In this document: one piece after another, positions 1 to 6,688 of the stretch | Numbering within the stretch: position 1 is the first letter of the stretch | How the letters are laid out: every line of letters starts with the position of its first letter | Origin: Bacteroidota bacterium | Lineage (GTDB): Bacteria; Bacteroidota; Bacteroidia; Flavobacteriales; Weeksellaceae | Direction: 5' to 3' | Assembly (NCBI GenBank): GCA_018266965.1 | Contig: JAFDZJ010000343.1 | Location: 1 to 7,666 of the forward strand | DNA length: 7,666 bases | Notes under the pieces: model-generated | Told to the model about the DNA's origin: nothing | The model's input: only the letters and a program-made list of their open reading frames with translations | Databases searched by the model: none | Made by a program: the position numbers and the translations under genes

Positions 1-804
1 AATCAACTTTTACAAAAAGAAAACTCTAACCTGAAGAAAAAGGTCTCCAAAAAATACCAAATGATTGGAAACAGTTCGGCTTTAAAAAAAATTCAGGAAA
101 TGATTGACAAAGTAGCCCCTTCCGATGCAAGAGTTCTAATAACCGGACCCAATGGAGCTGGAAAGGAATTAGTTGCTCATGCTATCCACCAACAAAGTGA
201 AAGAAACAAAGGTCCAATGGTGGAAGTAAATTGTGCTGCTATACCTTCGGAGCTTATAGAATCCGAATTGTTCGGTCATGTAAAAGGCTCTTTCACAGGT
301 GCTATAAAAGACAAACAAGGAAAATTTGAACTCGCCAATAATGGTACTATTTTCTTGGACGAAATAGGTGACATGAGTCTGATAGCTCAAGCAAAAGTTC
401 TACGAGCGTTACAAGAAAATAAAGTATCGCCAGTAGGTAGCGACAAAGAAATAAAGGTAGATGTAAGGGTGATTGCAGCTACCAACAAAGACATGAAAAA
501 GGAAATTGCAGAAGGTAGATTTCGAGAAGATTTGTATCACAGACTGTCCGTAATCGAAATTATGGTCCCTGCACTTGACGACAGAAAAGAAGATATCCCG
601 TTGTTGGTAGAATATTTTTCCAAACAAATTGCTGAAGAGCAAAAAAACAATATTAAAGAATTTGACCCAACTGCAATACTTGCATTACAAAATTATAATT
701 GGACTGGTAATATCCGAGAATTGAGAAATGTAACAGAAAGACTGATAATACTTGGGGGCAATCCTGTATCCGAAGAAGATGTCAGTAACTTTGTAAGGAA
801 ATAA
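1..804 (+). CDS. Sigma-54-dependent AAA+ response regulator, C-terminal part (5' end outside window), without HTH domain
   Basis: The frame is open to the left edge, so the ATG at 61 is internal and the gene begins upstream. Numbering from the Met at 61, the AAA+ core shows Walker A GPNGAGKE (29-36), the sigma-54 contact loop as GSFTGA (76-81; family consensus GAFTGA), Walker B GTIFLDE (95-101), an arginine-finger region FREDLYHRL (154-162) and the sensor II-type WTGNIRELRN (214-223). The 20 residues before that Met are Lys-rich, like the linker that follows a receiver domain. Such proteins use ATP hydrolysis to open promoters bound by sigma-54 RNA polymerase. The protein stops about 24 residues after WTGNIRELRN, so there is no room for the usual C-terminal Fis-type helix-turn-helix. 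From memory, Bacteroidota have a conserved family of about 385-390 aa with receiver plus AAA+ and this same ending, so I do not read it as a truncation. The receiver domain itself is not visible. Target genes cannot be deduced. Confidence 0.93.
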   Translation, partial: NQLLQKENSNLKKKVSKKYQMIGNSSALKKIQEMIDKVAPSDARVLITGPNGAGKELVAHAIHQQSERNKGPMVEVNCAAIPSELIESELFGHVKGSFTGAIKDKQGKFELANNGTIFLDEIGDMSLIAQAKVLRALQENKVSPVGSDKEIKVDVRVIAATNKDMKKEIAEGRFREDLYHRLSVIEIMVPALDDRKEDIPLLVEYFSKQIAEEQKNNIKEFDPTAILALQNYNWTGNIRELRNVTERLIILGGNPVSEEDVSNFVRK

Positions 805-807
805 TAC

Positions 808-837
808 TTCCAGAATTACTGGGAAAAACAACTTTTG
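808..837 (+). promoter_or_regulatory. Weak candidate Bacteroidota-type promoter for the MATE gene
   Basis: AACTTTTG (830-837) matches five of six defined bases of the Bacteroidota -7 element TAnnTTTG. It lies exactly 19 nt after TTC (808-810), which matches two of three bases of the -33 TTG. If used, transcription would start near 843, in the loop of the terminator hairpin that begins at 837, and leave a leader of about 30 nt before the MATE start codon. Both elements are imperfect, and such matches arise easily by chance in AT-rich DNA. It is listed because the MATE gene otherwise has no visible promoter after the terminator. Confidence 0.2.
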
Positions 838-858
838 CGGTATTTTTACCGCTTTTTT
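837..858 (+). terminator. Intrinsic terminator after the sigma-54 regulator gene
   Basis: A perfect 6-bp stem, GCGGTA (837-842) and TACCGC (847-852), encloses a TTTT loop and is followed at once by six T (853-858). It begins 32 nt after the stop codon at 802-804. The GC-rich stem plus T tract is a textbook Rho-independent terminator on the plus strand. It ends only 16 nt before the MATE start codon. Confidence 0.85.
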
Positions 859-874
859 ATGCTAAATAAAATTT

Positions 875-2215
875 ATGTTTTTAAATAAAAAATACACACT
901 CGATTGCCTAAAACTAGCACTTCCGGTCATGCTTACCCAAGTAGGTCAAGTTTCTGTAAACTTATTTGACAATATCATAGTAGGAAAATTATTAGGAGCA
1001 GATGCACTAGCTTCTGTATCTTTGGGAAATGCTATATTTTTTTCAGTTTTTGTATTTGCATTAGGATTTTCATTTGCTATCCCACCTTTGGTGTCGGAAG
1101 CAAAAACACAAGGAAACCATGAGGAGATAAATTCTATTTTCAGACACGGTTTTGTTATCAATCTAGGAATTGGGATATTGCTCATGATATTATTATTTGC
1201 CTTGATGCCTTTGTTGTACCACATGGATCAACCAGCAAATATAATTCCGGATACCGTTGATTTCTTATCCATAATGATTGTTAGTATCGTCCCATTCATG
1301 ATATTCCAAACTTATCGTGAAGTTTCCGAAGGTCTATCTTATACCATTGGTGTAACAAAAGCTACTATATTGGCAAATGTCATCAATGTGATTTTGAATT
1401 ATGTCTTTATAAAAGGGCTTTTCGGGTTTTCTCCAATGGGTGTACAAGGATCAGCACTAGCCACATTAATTGCAAGAATATTCATGATGATTTTCTTATA
1501 TTTCGTCATGTTGAAAGAAGAGAAAACAAAAAGATACATCAAAGACTTTTCTTTGAAAATTGTGCATTTCTCAAAAAATATGTTCAACAAAATGTTGAAA
1601 TTAGGTTTGCCTACCGCCTTACAAATGTTGTTTGAGGTAACTGCATTTGCAGCGGCAGCATTCATCTGCGGTATGATTTCCGCCAAAGATATTGCAGCAC
1701 ATCAAATAGCCCTAAGCATGGCAAGTTTTACCTTCAACCTTTGTATAGGATTTTCAGTTGCTTCGACTGTAATGATTGGTGGAAAACTGGGTGAAAGAAA
1801 ATTTTTGGAAATAAAAAAAATAGGTATCAATAACCTAAAATTAGCATTTTTATTCATGCTTTGTAGTGGGATTTTCTTCATAGTAGCAAGAGATGTTTTG
1901 CCTACCTTTTTTACTAAAAAAGAAGATACCGAAGTTATTGCTTTAGCATCCAAATTATTGATTATTGCCGCACTTTTCCAACTTTCCGATGGGATACAAG
2001 TTACCGCACTTGGTTCCATGAGAGGTTTGCAAGATGTGAAAATACCGTCCATTATTACCTTTATAGCCTATTGGGTGATTACCATTCCGCTAGGATATTT
2101 CCTTTGTGTGCATCAACAAATGGGTGCTTGGGGAATGTGGATAGCTCTTGGGATTGGGCTTACAATATCTGCAGTACTCTTGGTAAGAAGATTTTTGAAG
2201 CATCAATTTTCATGA
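875..2215 (+). CDS. MATE-family multidrug/cation efflux transporter
   Basis: This 446-residue inner-membrane protein has the length and duplicated layout of MATE (NorM-like) antiporters, which expel cationic drugs or metabolites in exchange for Na+ or H+. It is strongly hydrophobic, with about twelve membrane segments in two homologous halves, roughly residues 12-210 and 240-440. The halves are separated by a basic cytoplasmic loop (KEEKTKRYIK, 214-223). The first half has NLFDNIIVGKLLGADALA (29-46), whose Asp32 sits where the family carries its conserved acidic residue in helix 1. The second half has the matching DIAAHQIAL (272-280), followed by a Gly-rich helix and GGKLGER (302-308). A later stretch, SDGIQVTALGSMRGLQD (371-387), is also typical. 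The ATG at 875 puts the first helix at the usual distance from the N terminus, and no Shine-Dalgarno sequence is visible. The gene lies alone between a terminator and a convergent gal operon, so the substrate cannot be inferred. NorM-type drug/Na+ exchange is possible but unproven. Confidence 0.93.
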   Translation: MFLNKKYTLDCLKLALPVMLTQVGQVSVNLFDNIIVGKLLGADALASVSLGNAIFFSVFVFALGFSFAIPPLVSEAKTQGNHEEINSIFRHGFVINLGIGILLMILLFALMPLLYHMDQPANIIPDTVDFLSIMIVSIVPFMIFQTYREVSEGLSYTIGVTKATILANVINVILNYVFIKGLFGFSPMGVQGSALATLIARIFMMIFLYFVMLKEEKTKRYIKDFSLKIVHFSKNMFNKMLKLGLPTALQMLFEVTAFAAAAFICGMISAKDIAAHQIALSMASFTFNLCIGFSVASTVMIGGKLGERKFLEIKKIGINNLKLAFLFMLCSGIFFIVARDVLPTFFTKKEDTEVIALASKLLIIAALFQLSDGIQVTALGSMRGLQDVKIPSIITFIAYWVITIPLGYFLCVHQQMGAWGMWIALGIGLTISAVLLVRRFLKHQFS

Positions 2216-2231
2216 TTATTTTTTGAGAATA

Positions 2232-2276
2232 TTTTTCATTTAAACCAACTACTTATTAATGGTTTTAAATGAAGAA
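2232..2276. terminator. Hairpin in the convergent MATE-galM junction, possible two-way transcription end
   Basis: CATTTAAACCA (2237-2247) pairs with TGGTTTTAAATG (2260-2271), giving 11 bp with one bulged T and a 12-nt loop. Five further, mostly A-T pairs extend the stem outward to 2232 and 2276. It is the only notable structure in the 103-bp gap between two converging genes, where transcripts from both sides must end. However, neither strand has a T tract directly after the stem, so it is not a canonical intrinsic terminator. It may instead stabilise 3' ends. Confidence 0.35.
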
Positions 2277-2318
2277 AAAAATGCTTTAATCCTAACAATA
2301 AAGTTCTGAAATCTATAA

Positions 2319-3377
2319 TTAACTATTTTCTTCTACCGAAAATTGGAAGACAGTTTTTGTCATATACCTATCATCTGGTTGAAGAATCGAGTTTGGAAAA
2401 TGAGGAAAATTTATCGCATTGGGAAAGTTTTGAGTTTCTAGGCAAAATGCAGTTCTCTCGGTATCATATTGTCCATTTTTCAATTTATTTTCGCCATTCA
2501 TCCAATTTCCGGTATAGAGTTGCAAACCTTTTTCGTCGGTCCAAATTTCGAGTACAATTCCGGACAAATCTCCCTTTGCTATCGCAGCAAGACTATGCGA
2601 CGAGTCTTTATTCAAAACAAAATTATGATCAAAGCCTTTTCCAAATTGTATTTGTTGATCTTGACTATCAATATCTTTTCCAATAGACTTGATGACTCTA
2701 AAATCCAATGGCGATTTTTCCAAACCAACAACTTCGCCCGTTGTTGTTACTTCTTCGTCAACAACCGTATAGCAATTGGCATTAATCCATAACTGATGAT
2801 TGAGAATAGTACCAAAACCATTCAGATTAAAAAAAGGATGACTTGTCATATTGACAACCGTAGCTTGATCACTAATAGCTTCAATTTTTATTTCTAATGT
2901 TTCATTATCAGAAACAGAATACGAAATCTTAGTTTGTAAATTTCCAGGATACCCTTCTTCCAAATGATTTGAAAAATACGAAAGCACCAATTGATTTTCT
3001 GTATAACTTTCCACCTTCCAAACTTGCTCATGAAAACCAGAATCCCCTCCATGAAGATGATGTTTTCCTTTGTTTTGCGACAATTTGTATAATTGATTTC
3101 CGAGGTTGAATTCTGCATTTCTAATCCTATTACAACATCTTCCTACAATTGCTCCATAAAATTTTTCTTTGGATTGCAAAAAATCCTTTATTGTATTTGG
3201 GCCAACAATTACATCAGTAGGTTTGCCAAATTTGTCCGGGACGAAAATCCCAACAATCCTTGCACCATAATTAGTAACAAAAAATTTTAAATTACCACAC
3301 TTCAAAGCAAACAATTCTACTTTTTTACCATTAATTTCTGTTTGAAAGTCATGGAAATTAGGATATTCAAAATTCAT
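2319..3377 (-). CDS. galM: Aldose 1-epimerase (galactose mutarotase)
   Basis: The protein interconverts beta- and alpha-D-galactose in the cytoplasm and so supplies the alpha anomer that galactokinase needs. Its 352 residues match the GalM family. The conserved blocks appear in order: NRIRNAEF (83-90), HHLHGGDSGF (106-115), MTSHPFFNLNG (177-187), GFDHNFVLN (248-256) and CLETQNFPNAIN (312-323). By spacing, Arg84, His109, His180, Asp250 and Glu314 correspond to the substrate-binding and catalytic residues of Lactococcus lactis GalM (Arg71, His96, His170, Asp243, Glu304). There His170 acts as general acid and Glu304 as general base. The start lies 4 nt after the galT stop codon, so translation is probably coupled. 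It is the last gene of the galK-galT-galM operon. I see no signal peptide, unlike some periplasmic mutarotases of this phylum, which fits a role beside GalK in the cytoplasm. Confidence 0.95.
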   Translation of the reverse strand: MNFEYPNFHDFQTEINGKKVELFALKCGNLKFFVTNYGARIVGIFVPDKFGKPTDVIVGPNTIKDFLQSKEKFYGAIVGRCCNRIRNAEFNLGNQLYKLSQNKGKHHLHGGDSGFHEQVWKVESYTENQLVLSYFSNHLEEGYPGNLQTKISYSVSDNETLEIKIEAISDQATVVNMTSHPFFNLNGFGTILNHQLWINANCYTVVDEEVTTTGEVVGLEKSPLDFRVIKSIGKDIDSQDQQIQFGKGFDHNFVLNKDSSHSLAAIAKGDLSGIVLEIWTDEKGLQLYTGNWMNGENKLKNGQYDTERTAFCLETQNFPNAINFPHFPNSILQPDDRYMTKTVFQFSVEENS

Positions 3378-3381
3378 ACTT

Positions 3382-4401
3382 TTATAAATTTCTTAATGTT
3401 TCTGCTGCCATTTCTGCTGTTATATCTCTTTGTGGATTGGCTAACAACTCATATCCTACCATGAATTTTTTTACTGTTGCCGAACGCAAAAGTGGTGGAT
3501 AAAAATGAATGTGAAAATGCCATTCTTGATGCAATTGCTTATCATTAACAGGTCTTTGGTGTATTCCGGAAGAATAAGGAAATGAGACCCCGAATAAGGC
3601 ATCAAATTTCATTAGCATTTTTTTCATAATTGATGCTAATTTTTCCTTTTCATCTGTTGTTAGTTGCAAAATATCTTGTATCGGTCGTTTGCTAATAATG
3701 ATGGTTTCATAAGGCCAAACTGCCCAATAAGGAACCAATACCACAAAATGTTCATTTTCTAAAACTATCCTTTCATTTATCTCTAATTCCAGCGACAAAT
3801 AATCGGAAAGCAAAGTTCTATTGTGTTGTTGGAAATAGGATAAAAATTGTTTCGTTTCTTTTTCCACTTCCATAGGGATAGTACTTGTAGCCCAAATCTG
3901 TCCATGAGGATGCGGATTGCTACAACCCATTATTTCTCCTTTGTTTTCAAAGATTTGTATATATCTTACATAATCGATTTTGGAAAGTTCGGAAAATTCT
4001 TTTTGCCAAAGTTCAATAACTTTTACTATGTTTTCTACTTCCATTTTTGCCAATGTCAAATCATGCCTTGGCGAGAATGTTAGCACTTTACAAATTCCTC
4101 TTTGGGACTCTGCAAATAGCATGTTGTTGATAACATAACTCGCATTGGGAGTATTGGGCAACAATGCAGAAAAATCATTTACAAAAGAATAAGTTTCGGT
4201 GTAGTTGTCATTTGTACTACCATCTGCTCTTTTGTTTCCTGGACACAAGTAGCAATTTTCATCAAAAACAGGTCTGTTTTCTTGTGGTATTTCTTCTAAT
4301 TTCCCTTGCCAAGGTCTTTTGGTACGATGGGGAGAAACCAAAACCCATTCACCTGTAAGTATATTCATTCTACGATGAGGGTTGTTATAAATATATGACA
4401 T
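3382..4401 (-). CDS. galT: UDP-glucose--hexose-1-phosphate uridylyltransferase (galactose-1-phosphate uridylyltransferase)
   Basis: It carries out the second Leloir step: galactose-1-phosphate plus UDP-glucose gives UDP-galactose plus glucose-1-phosphate. The 339-residue product aligns with class I GalT almost without gaps. NPHRRMNILTGEWVLVSPHRTKRPWQG begins at residue 7, as in the E. coli enzyme. The active site SNPHPHGQIWA (161-171) contains the uridylylated nucleophile His166, numbered as in E. coli. Probable zinc ligands are Cys50, Cys53, His113 and His164. The second metal site probably uses a Glu near 182, His281, His297 and His299. I chose the ATG at 4399-4401 because the family homology starts there and it leaves a 14-nt gap after galK. 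The frame stays open back to an ATG at 4485, but those 28 residues show no family similarity and would overlap the galK end. It is the second gene of the gal operon. Confidence 0.95.
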   Translation of the reverse strand: MSYIYNNPHRRMNILTGEWVLVSPHRTKRPWQGKLEEIPQENRPVFDENCYLCPGNKRADGSTNDNYTETYSFVNDFSALLPNTPNASYVINNMLFAESQRGICKVLTFSPRHDLTLAKMEVENIVKVIELWQKEFSELSKIDYVRYIQIFENKGEIMGCSNPHPHGQIWATSTIPMEVEKETKQFLSYFQQHNRTLLSDYLSLELEINERIVLENEHFVVLVPYWAVWPYETIIISKRPIQDILQLTTDEKEKLASIMKKMLMKFDALFGVSFPYSSGIHQRPVNDKQLHQEWHFHIHFYPPLLRSATVKKFMVGYELLANPQRDITAEMAAETLRNL

Positions 4402-4415
4402 TGGAGTATAGTTGT

Positions 4416-5564
4416 TTATATTAAATGTGTACCATTTTGGATATTCACCCGATAGACTTTCATTGTTTTTCCTGTTATTTTGCAATAATTTTCACTTACT
4501 ACTTTTATAACATCATCGGTGTTTTCATGAGCAATTAGATTAATTGTACAACCTCCAAATCCACCTCCCATCAACCTAGCACCAATTACTGATTGGTTGT
4601 TTTTCACCAAATCCACTAGGGTATCCAATTCCATACAACTTACTTCGTATAACTCTGAAAGCCCAACATGCGTTTCATACATTTTTTTTCCAAATTCTAT
4701 TAAGTTTCCATTGAGCAAGTCTTGAGTCGCAAGTTGTACTCTTTCATTTTCTTGCACAACAAATTTGGCTCGTTTGTAGGCTTTTTCATCTAAATTTTTC
4801 ACACATTCTTCAATTTGATTTAAAGAAACATCTCTTAAATTTAAAATATCAGGAAACTTTTTTTGGATAAGAGAAATTGCTTTTTCGCACTCTGCTCTTC
4901 TGGTATTATATTCGGAAGTTGCCAATGAGTGTTTGACTTGTGTATCGAACAATACAATTTCATATTGTTGCAAATCCAATGGAAAATATTGGAAATCCAT
5001 AGTCCTACAATCCAACATCATAACTTGATTATTTTTCCCAAACATACTTGCAAATTGATCCATAATTCCGCATTGTACACCTGCAAAATCATGCTCGGCT
5101 TTTTGTGCAATGAAAATCATTTCCATTTTATCCAATCCCAATTGTAGCCATTCATTAAGGGCAAACACTACCACACATTCCAAAGCAGCAGAAGATGAAA
5201 GACCTCCTCCAATTGGGACATTTCCTTGCAATGCAATATTAAATCCGGGAATATCAATATTTTTTTCGACTAATTGTTGGACAACTCCCAAAATATAATT
5301 GGACCAAAAAAAATCTTTTTGAGGTTGTATTTCCGAAATATCAATGGTAAATTCTTCATTAAAATCATTTGAAAAAAGTGAGATTTTCTTGTCATTCCTA
5401 TGGCTTATAGCAATTTCTACTCGCTTGTCTATTGCAGCAGGAAGCACGAATCCATCATTGTAATCCGTATGCTCTCCAATGAGATTAATCCTACCCGGAG
5501 ATGCTACTGCAATGACTGGATTTTCTTCGAAAAAATTATAAAAAACACTTTTTATTGAGTCCAT
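4416..5564 (-). CDS. galK: Galactokinase (GHMP kinase family)
   Basis: It phosphorylates alpha-D-galactose with ATP to galactose-1-phosphate, the committed first Leloir step, in the cytoplasm. All three GHMP kinase motifs are present in 382 residues, the normal length. Motif 1 with the galactokinase signature is GRINLIGEHTDYNDG (24-38). The glycine-rich phosphate loop PIGGGLSSSAALE spans 117-129. Motif 3, GARLMGGGFGGCTI, spans 328-341. Arg25 and Asp169 (in GIMDQFAS) sit where the family has its catalytic Arg and Asp pair. The galactokinase signature distinguishes it from homoserine or mevalonate kinases. It is the first gene of the gal operon, with a candidate -7 promoter element 24 nt upstream. 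The leader is A-rich and lacks a Shine-Dalgarno sequence, as is usual for Bacteroidota. Confidence 0.96.
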   Translation of the reverse strand: MDSIKSVFYNFFEENPVIAVASPGRINLIGEHTDYNDGFVLPAAIDKRVEIAISHRNDKKISLFSNDFNEEFTIDISEIQPQKDFFWSNYILGVVQQLVEKNIDIPGFNIALQGNVPIGGGLSSSAALECVVVFALNEWLQLGLDKMEMIFIAQKAEHDFAGVQCGIMDQFASMFGKNNQVMMLDCRTMDFQYFPLDLQQYEIVLFDTQVKHSLATSEYNTRRAECEKAISLIQKKFPDILNLRDVSLNQIEECVKNLDEKAYKRAKFVVQENERVQLATQDLLNGNLIEFGKKMYETHVGLSELYEVSCMELDTLVDLVKNNQSVIGARLMGGGFGGCTINLIAHENTDDVIKVVSENYCKITGKTMKVYRVNIQNGTHLI

Positions 5565-5588
5565 TTTTGAGGTTTAAATTTAATTAGG

Positions 5589-5596
5589 CAAAAATA
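5589..5596 (-). promoter_or_regulatory. Candidate -7 promoter element for the galKTM operon
   Basis: Read on the minus strand, TATTTTTG is a perfect match to the Bacteroidota -7 consensus TAnnTTTG. It ends 24 nt before the galK start codon, so a transcript starting about 7 nt further on would have a short leader of under 20 nt. No TTG is present at the expected -33 distance, where the sequence reads T/A-only. The 54-bp menC-galK gap holds no GC-rich terminator, so read-through from menC may also supply gal transcripts. Confidence 0.4.
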
Positions 5597-5618
5597 AAAA
5601 ATAGTCAGAATTAAAAAT

Positions 5619-6623
5619 TTATTTTTTAAAATATAATTTATCTTCTACCAATAATAAATTGGTAGGAAAATTATTGGTAAACAAAGCTCCTGTACCAAGT
5701 CCTTGTGGCATTTTGTTATTTTTGGAAAAGGTATATTGAGCAATTGCATTCAGTCCAATATTACTTTCCAAGGCAGAAGTAATCCACCATCCTATTTCAA
5801 GATTTTCAGCAATAGAAATCCACTCGTCGCAACTAGCAAATCCACCTACCAAAGCGGGTTTCAAGATGATATATTGGGGATTTATTTTTTTTAATAAATT
5901 CATTTTTTCTTCATACTTCAATACACCAATCAACTCCTCGTCTAATGCAATTGGGATTGGGGGATTTTTACAAATCCTACTCATTTCCTCTATGTTACCT
6001 TTTTTGATGGGTTGTTCTATGGAATGAATTTCCAAATTTGCTAAATCTTCTAACACTTGCGTTATTTCGTATGGAGAAAATCCACCATTGGCATCAACCC
6101 TTATTTCCAACTCCGAAGGAAGGTAAATTTTTCTTAACTCTTGTAAAATCTTTTTTTCTTCGACCCAATTAATGCCTATTTTTAATTTAATACAACTAAA
6201 TCCGTTGGAAAGTTTTTCTTCAATTTGTTTTTTCATAAAATCTACCTTCCCCATCCAGATAAGACCATTTATCCGTATTGATGCTTGATTTGATGTAAAT
6301 TCCGATGGGAAATATATATCCGAACCTTGCTCCAGATTGAGTATTGCTTGTTCCAATCCGAAAAGGATAGATGGAAAATGCAACAATTCTGATTTCAACA
6401 AACCGAAATCCTCATTGATATTATCGCACAACCATTGCATTTTTTCTTTGTATCCTGGGACATCATCATAACTTAATCCCCTAAAAAGTGCACATTCTCC
6501 TATCCCAATTTTATTCCCTTTTTCTATGGTTAGTATAAAAGTTTCTTTGGTATGCAAAACCCCTCGAGAAGTCCCACTGGGTTGTTTGAAAATTAGAGAA
6601 TATGGTTGAAAGGAAGCTTTCAT
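5619..6623 (-). CDS. menC: o-Succinylbenzoate synthase (enolase superfamily, menaquinone pathway)
   Basis: MenC dehydrates SHCHC to o-succinylbenzoate in menaquinone biosynthesis. The enolase-superfamily barrel residues are all visible in the 334-residue product. They are the KxK pair K146-L-K148, metal ligands Asp177 (RVDANGG), Glu203 (HSIEQPI) and Asp228 (IALDEE), and the opposing base Lys255 (IILKPALVGGF). The C-terminal run WWITSALESNIGLNAIAQ (279-296) and PQGLGTGALFTNNFP (306-320) is characteristic of Bacteroidota MenC, as I recall it. That favours MenC over the related dipeptide (L-Ala-D/L-Glu) epimerases, which share the same catalytic set. The ATG at 6621-6623 was chosen because family homology begins there (MKASFQPY). 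The frame extends upstream only through the hexamer repeat to a TTG at 6701, adding a low-complexity Thr/Ser tail. No other men gene is in the window. A terminator separates the gene from fbp. Confidence 0.88.
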   Translation of the reverse strand: MKASFQPYSLIFKQPSGTSRGVLHTKETFILTIEKGNKIGIGECALFRGLSYDDVPGYKEKMQWLCDNINEDFGLLKSELLHFPSILFGLEQAILNLEQGSDIYFPSEFTSNQASIRINGLIWMGKVDFMKKQIEEKLSNGFSCIKLKIGINWVEEKKILQELRKIYLPSELEIRVDANGGFSPYEITQVLEDLANLEIHSIEQPIKKGNIEEMSRICKNPPIPIALDEELIGVLKYEEKMNLLKKINPQYIILKPALVGGFASCDEWISIAENLEIGWWITSALESNIGLNAIAQYTFSKNNKMPQGLGTGALFTNNFPTNLLLVEDKLYFKK

Positions 6624-6624
6624 T

Positions 6625-6684
6625 GAGGTTGAGGTTAAGGTTGAGGTTGAGGTTGAGGTTGAGGTTAAGGTTGAGGTTGAGGTT
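6625..6684. repeat. Hexanucleotide tandem repeat (GAGGTT)10, two identical 30-bp blocks
   Basis: There are ten uninterrupted 6-bp units. Eight are GAGGTT on the plus strand; units 3 (6637-6642) and 8 (6667-6672) are AAGGTT. The variant units fall at the same place in each half, so 6625-6654 and 6655-6684 are exact copies of a 30-bp block. The next unit (6685-6690, GGGTAA) breaks the pattern. The tract starts one base upstream of the menC ATG (T6624 lies between) and ends 4 bp from the T tract of the fbp terminator. On the menC coding strand it reads as AACCTC repeats. Such tracts change length by slipped-strand replication or unequal exchange, so copy number may vary between strains. Confidence 0.97.
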
Positions 6685-6688
6685 GGGT

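Noticed and set aside
1..60. Translation start of the sigma-54 regulator at the ATG at 61
   Set aside because: The frame is open to the edge with a linker-like sequence ahead of the AAA+ domain, so the ATG encodes an internal Met.
946..2052. Minus-strand ORFs opposite the MATE gene
   Set aside because: They are antisense to a well-conserved membrane protein and have no domain or start-site support.
2357..2792. Plus-strand ORFs opposite galM
   Set aside because: Composition is shadow-like (Phe/Ser/Tyr/Arg-rich), with no recognisable domain, and they lie fully antisense to a well-conserved enzyme.
4402..4485. Longer galT with 28 extra N-terminal residues
   Set aside because: The extension overlaps the galK 3' end and shows no GalT similarity. 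Homology starts with MSYIYNNPHRR, and E. coli GalT also begins just before its NPHRR-like block.
5619..6623. L-Ala-D/L-Glu (dipeptide) epimerase instead of MenC
   Set aside because: The catalytic residues fit both, but the SALESNIGLNAIAQ and GLGTGALFTNN segments are those I associate with Bacteroidota MenC. A phylogeny would settle it.
6625..6684. CRISPR array
   Set aside because: The units are 6-bp direct repeats without spacers, and no cas gene is nearby.
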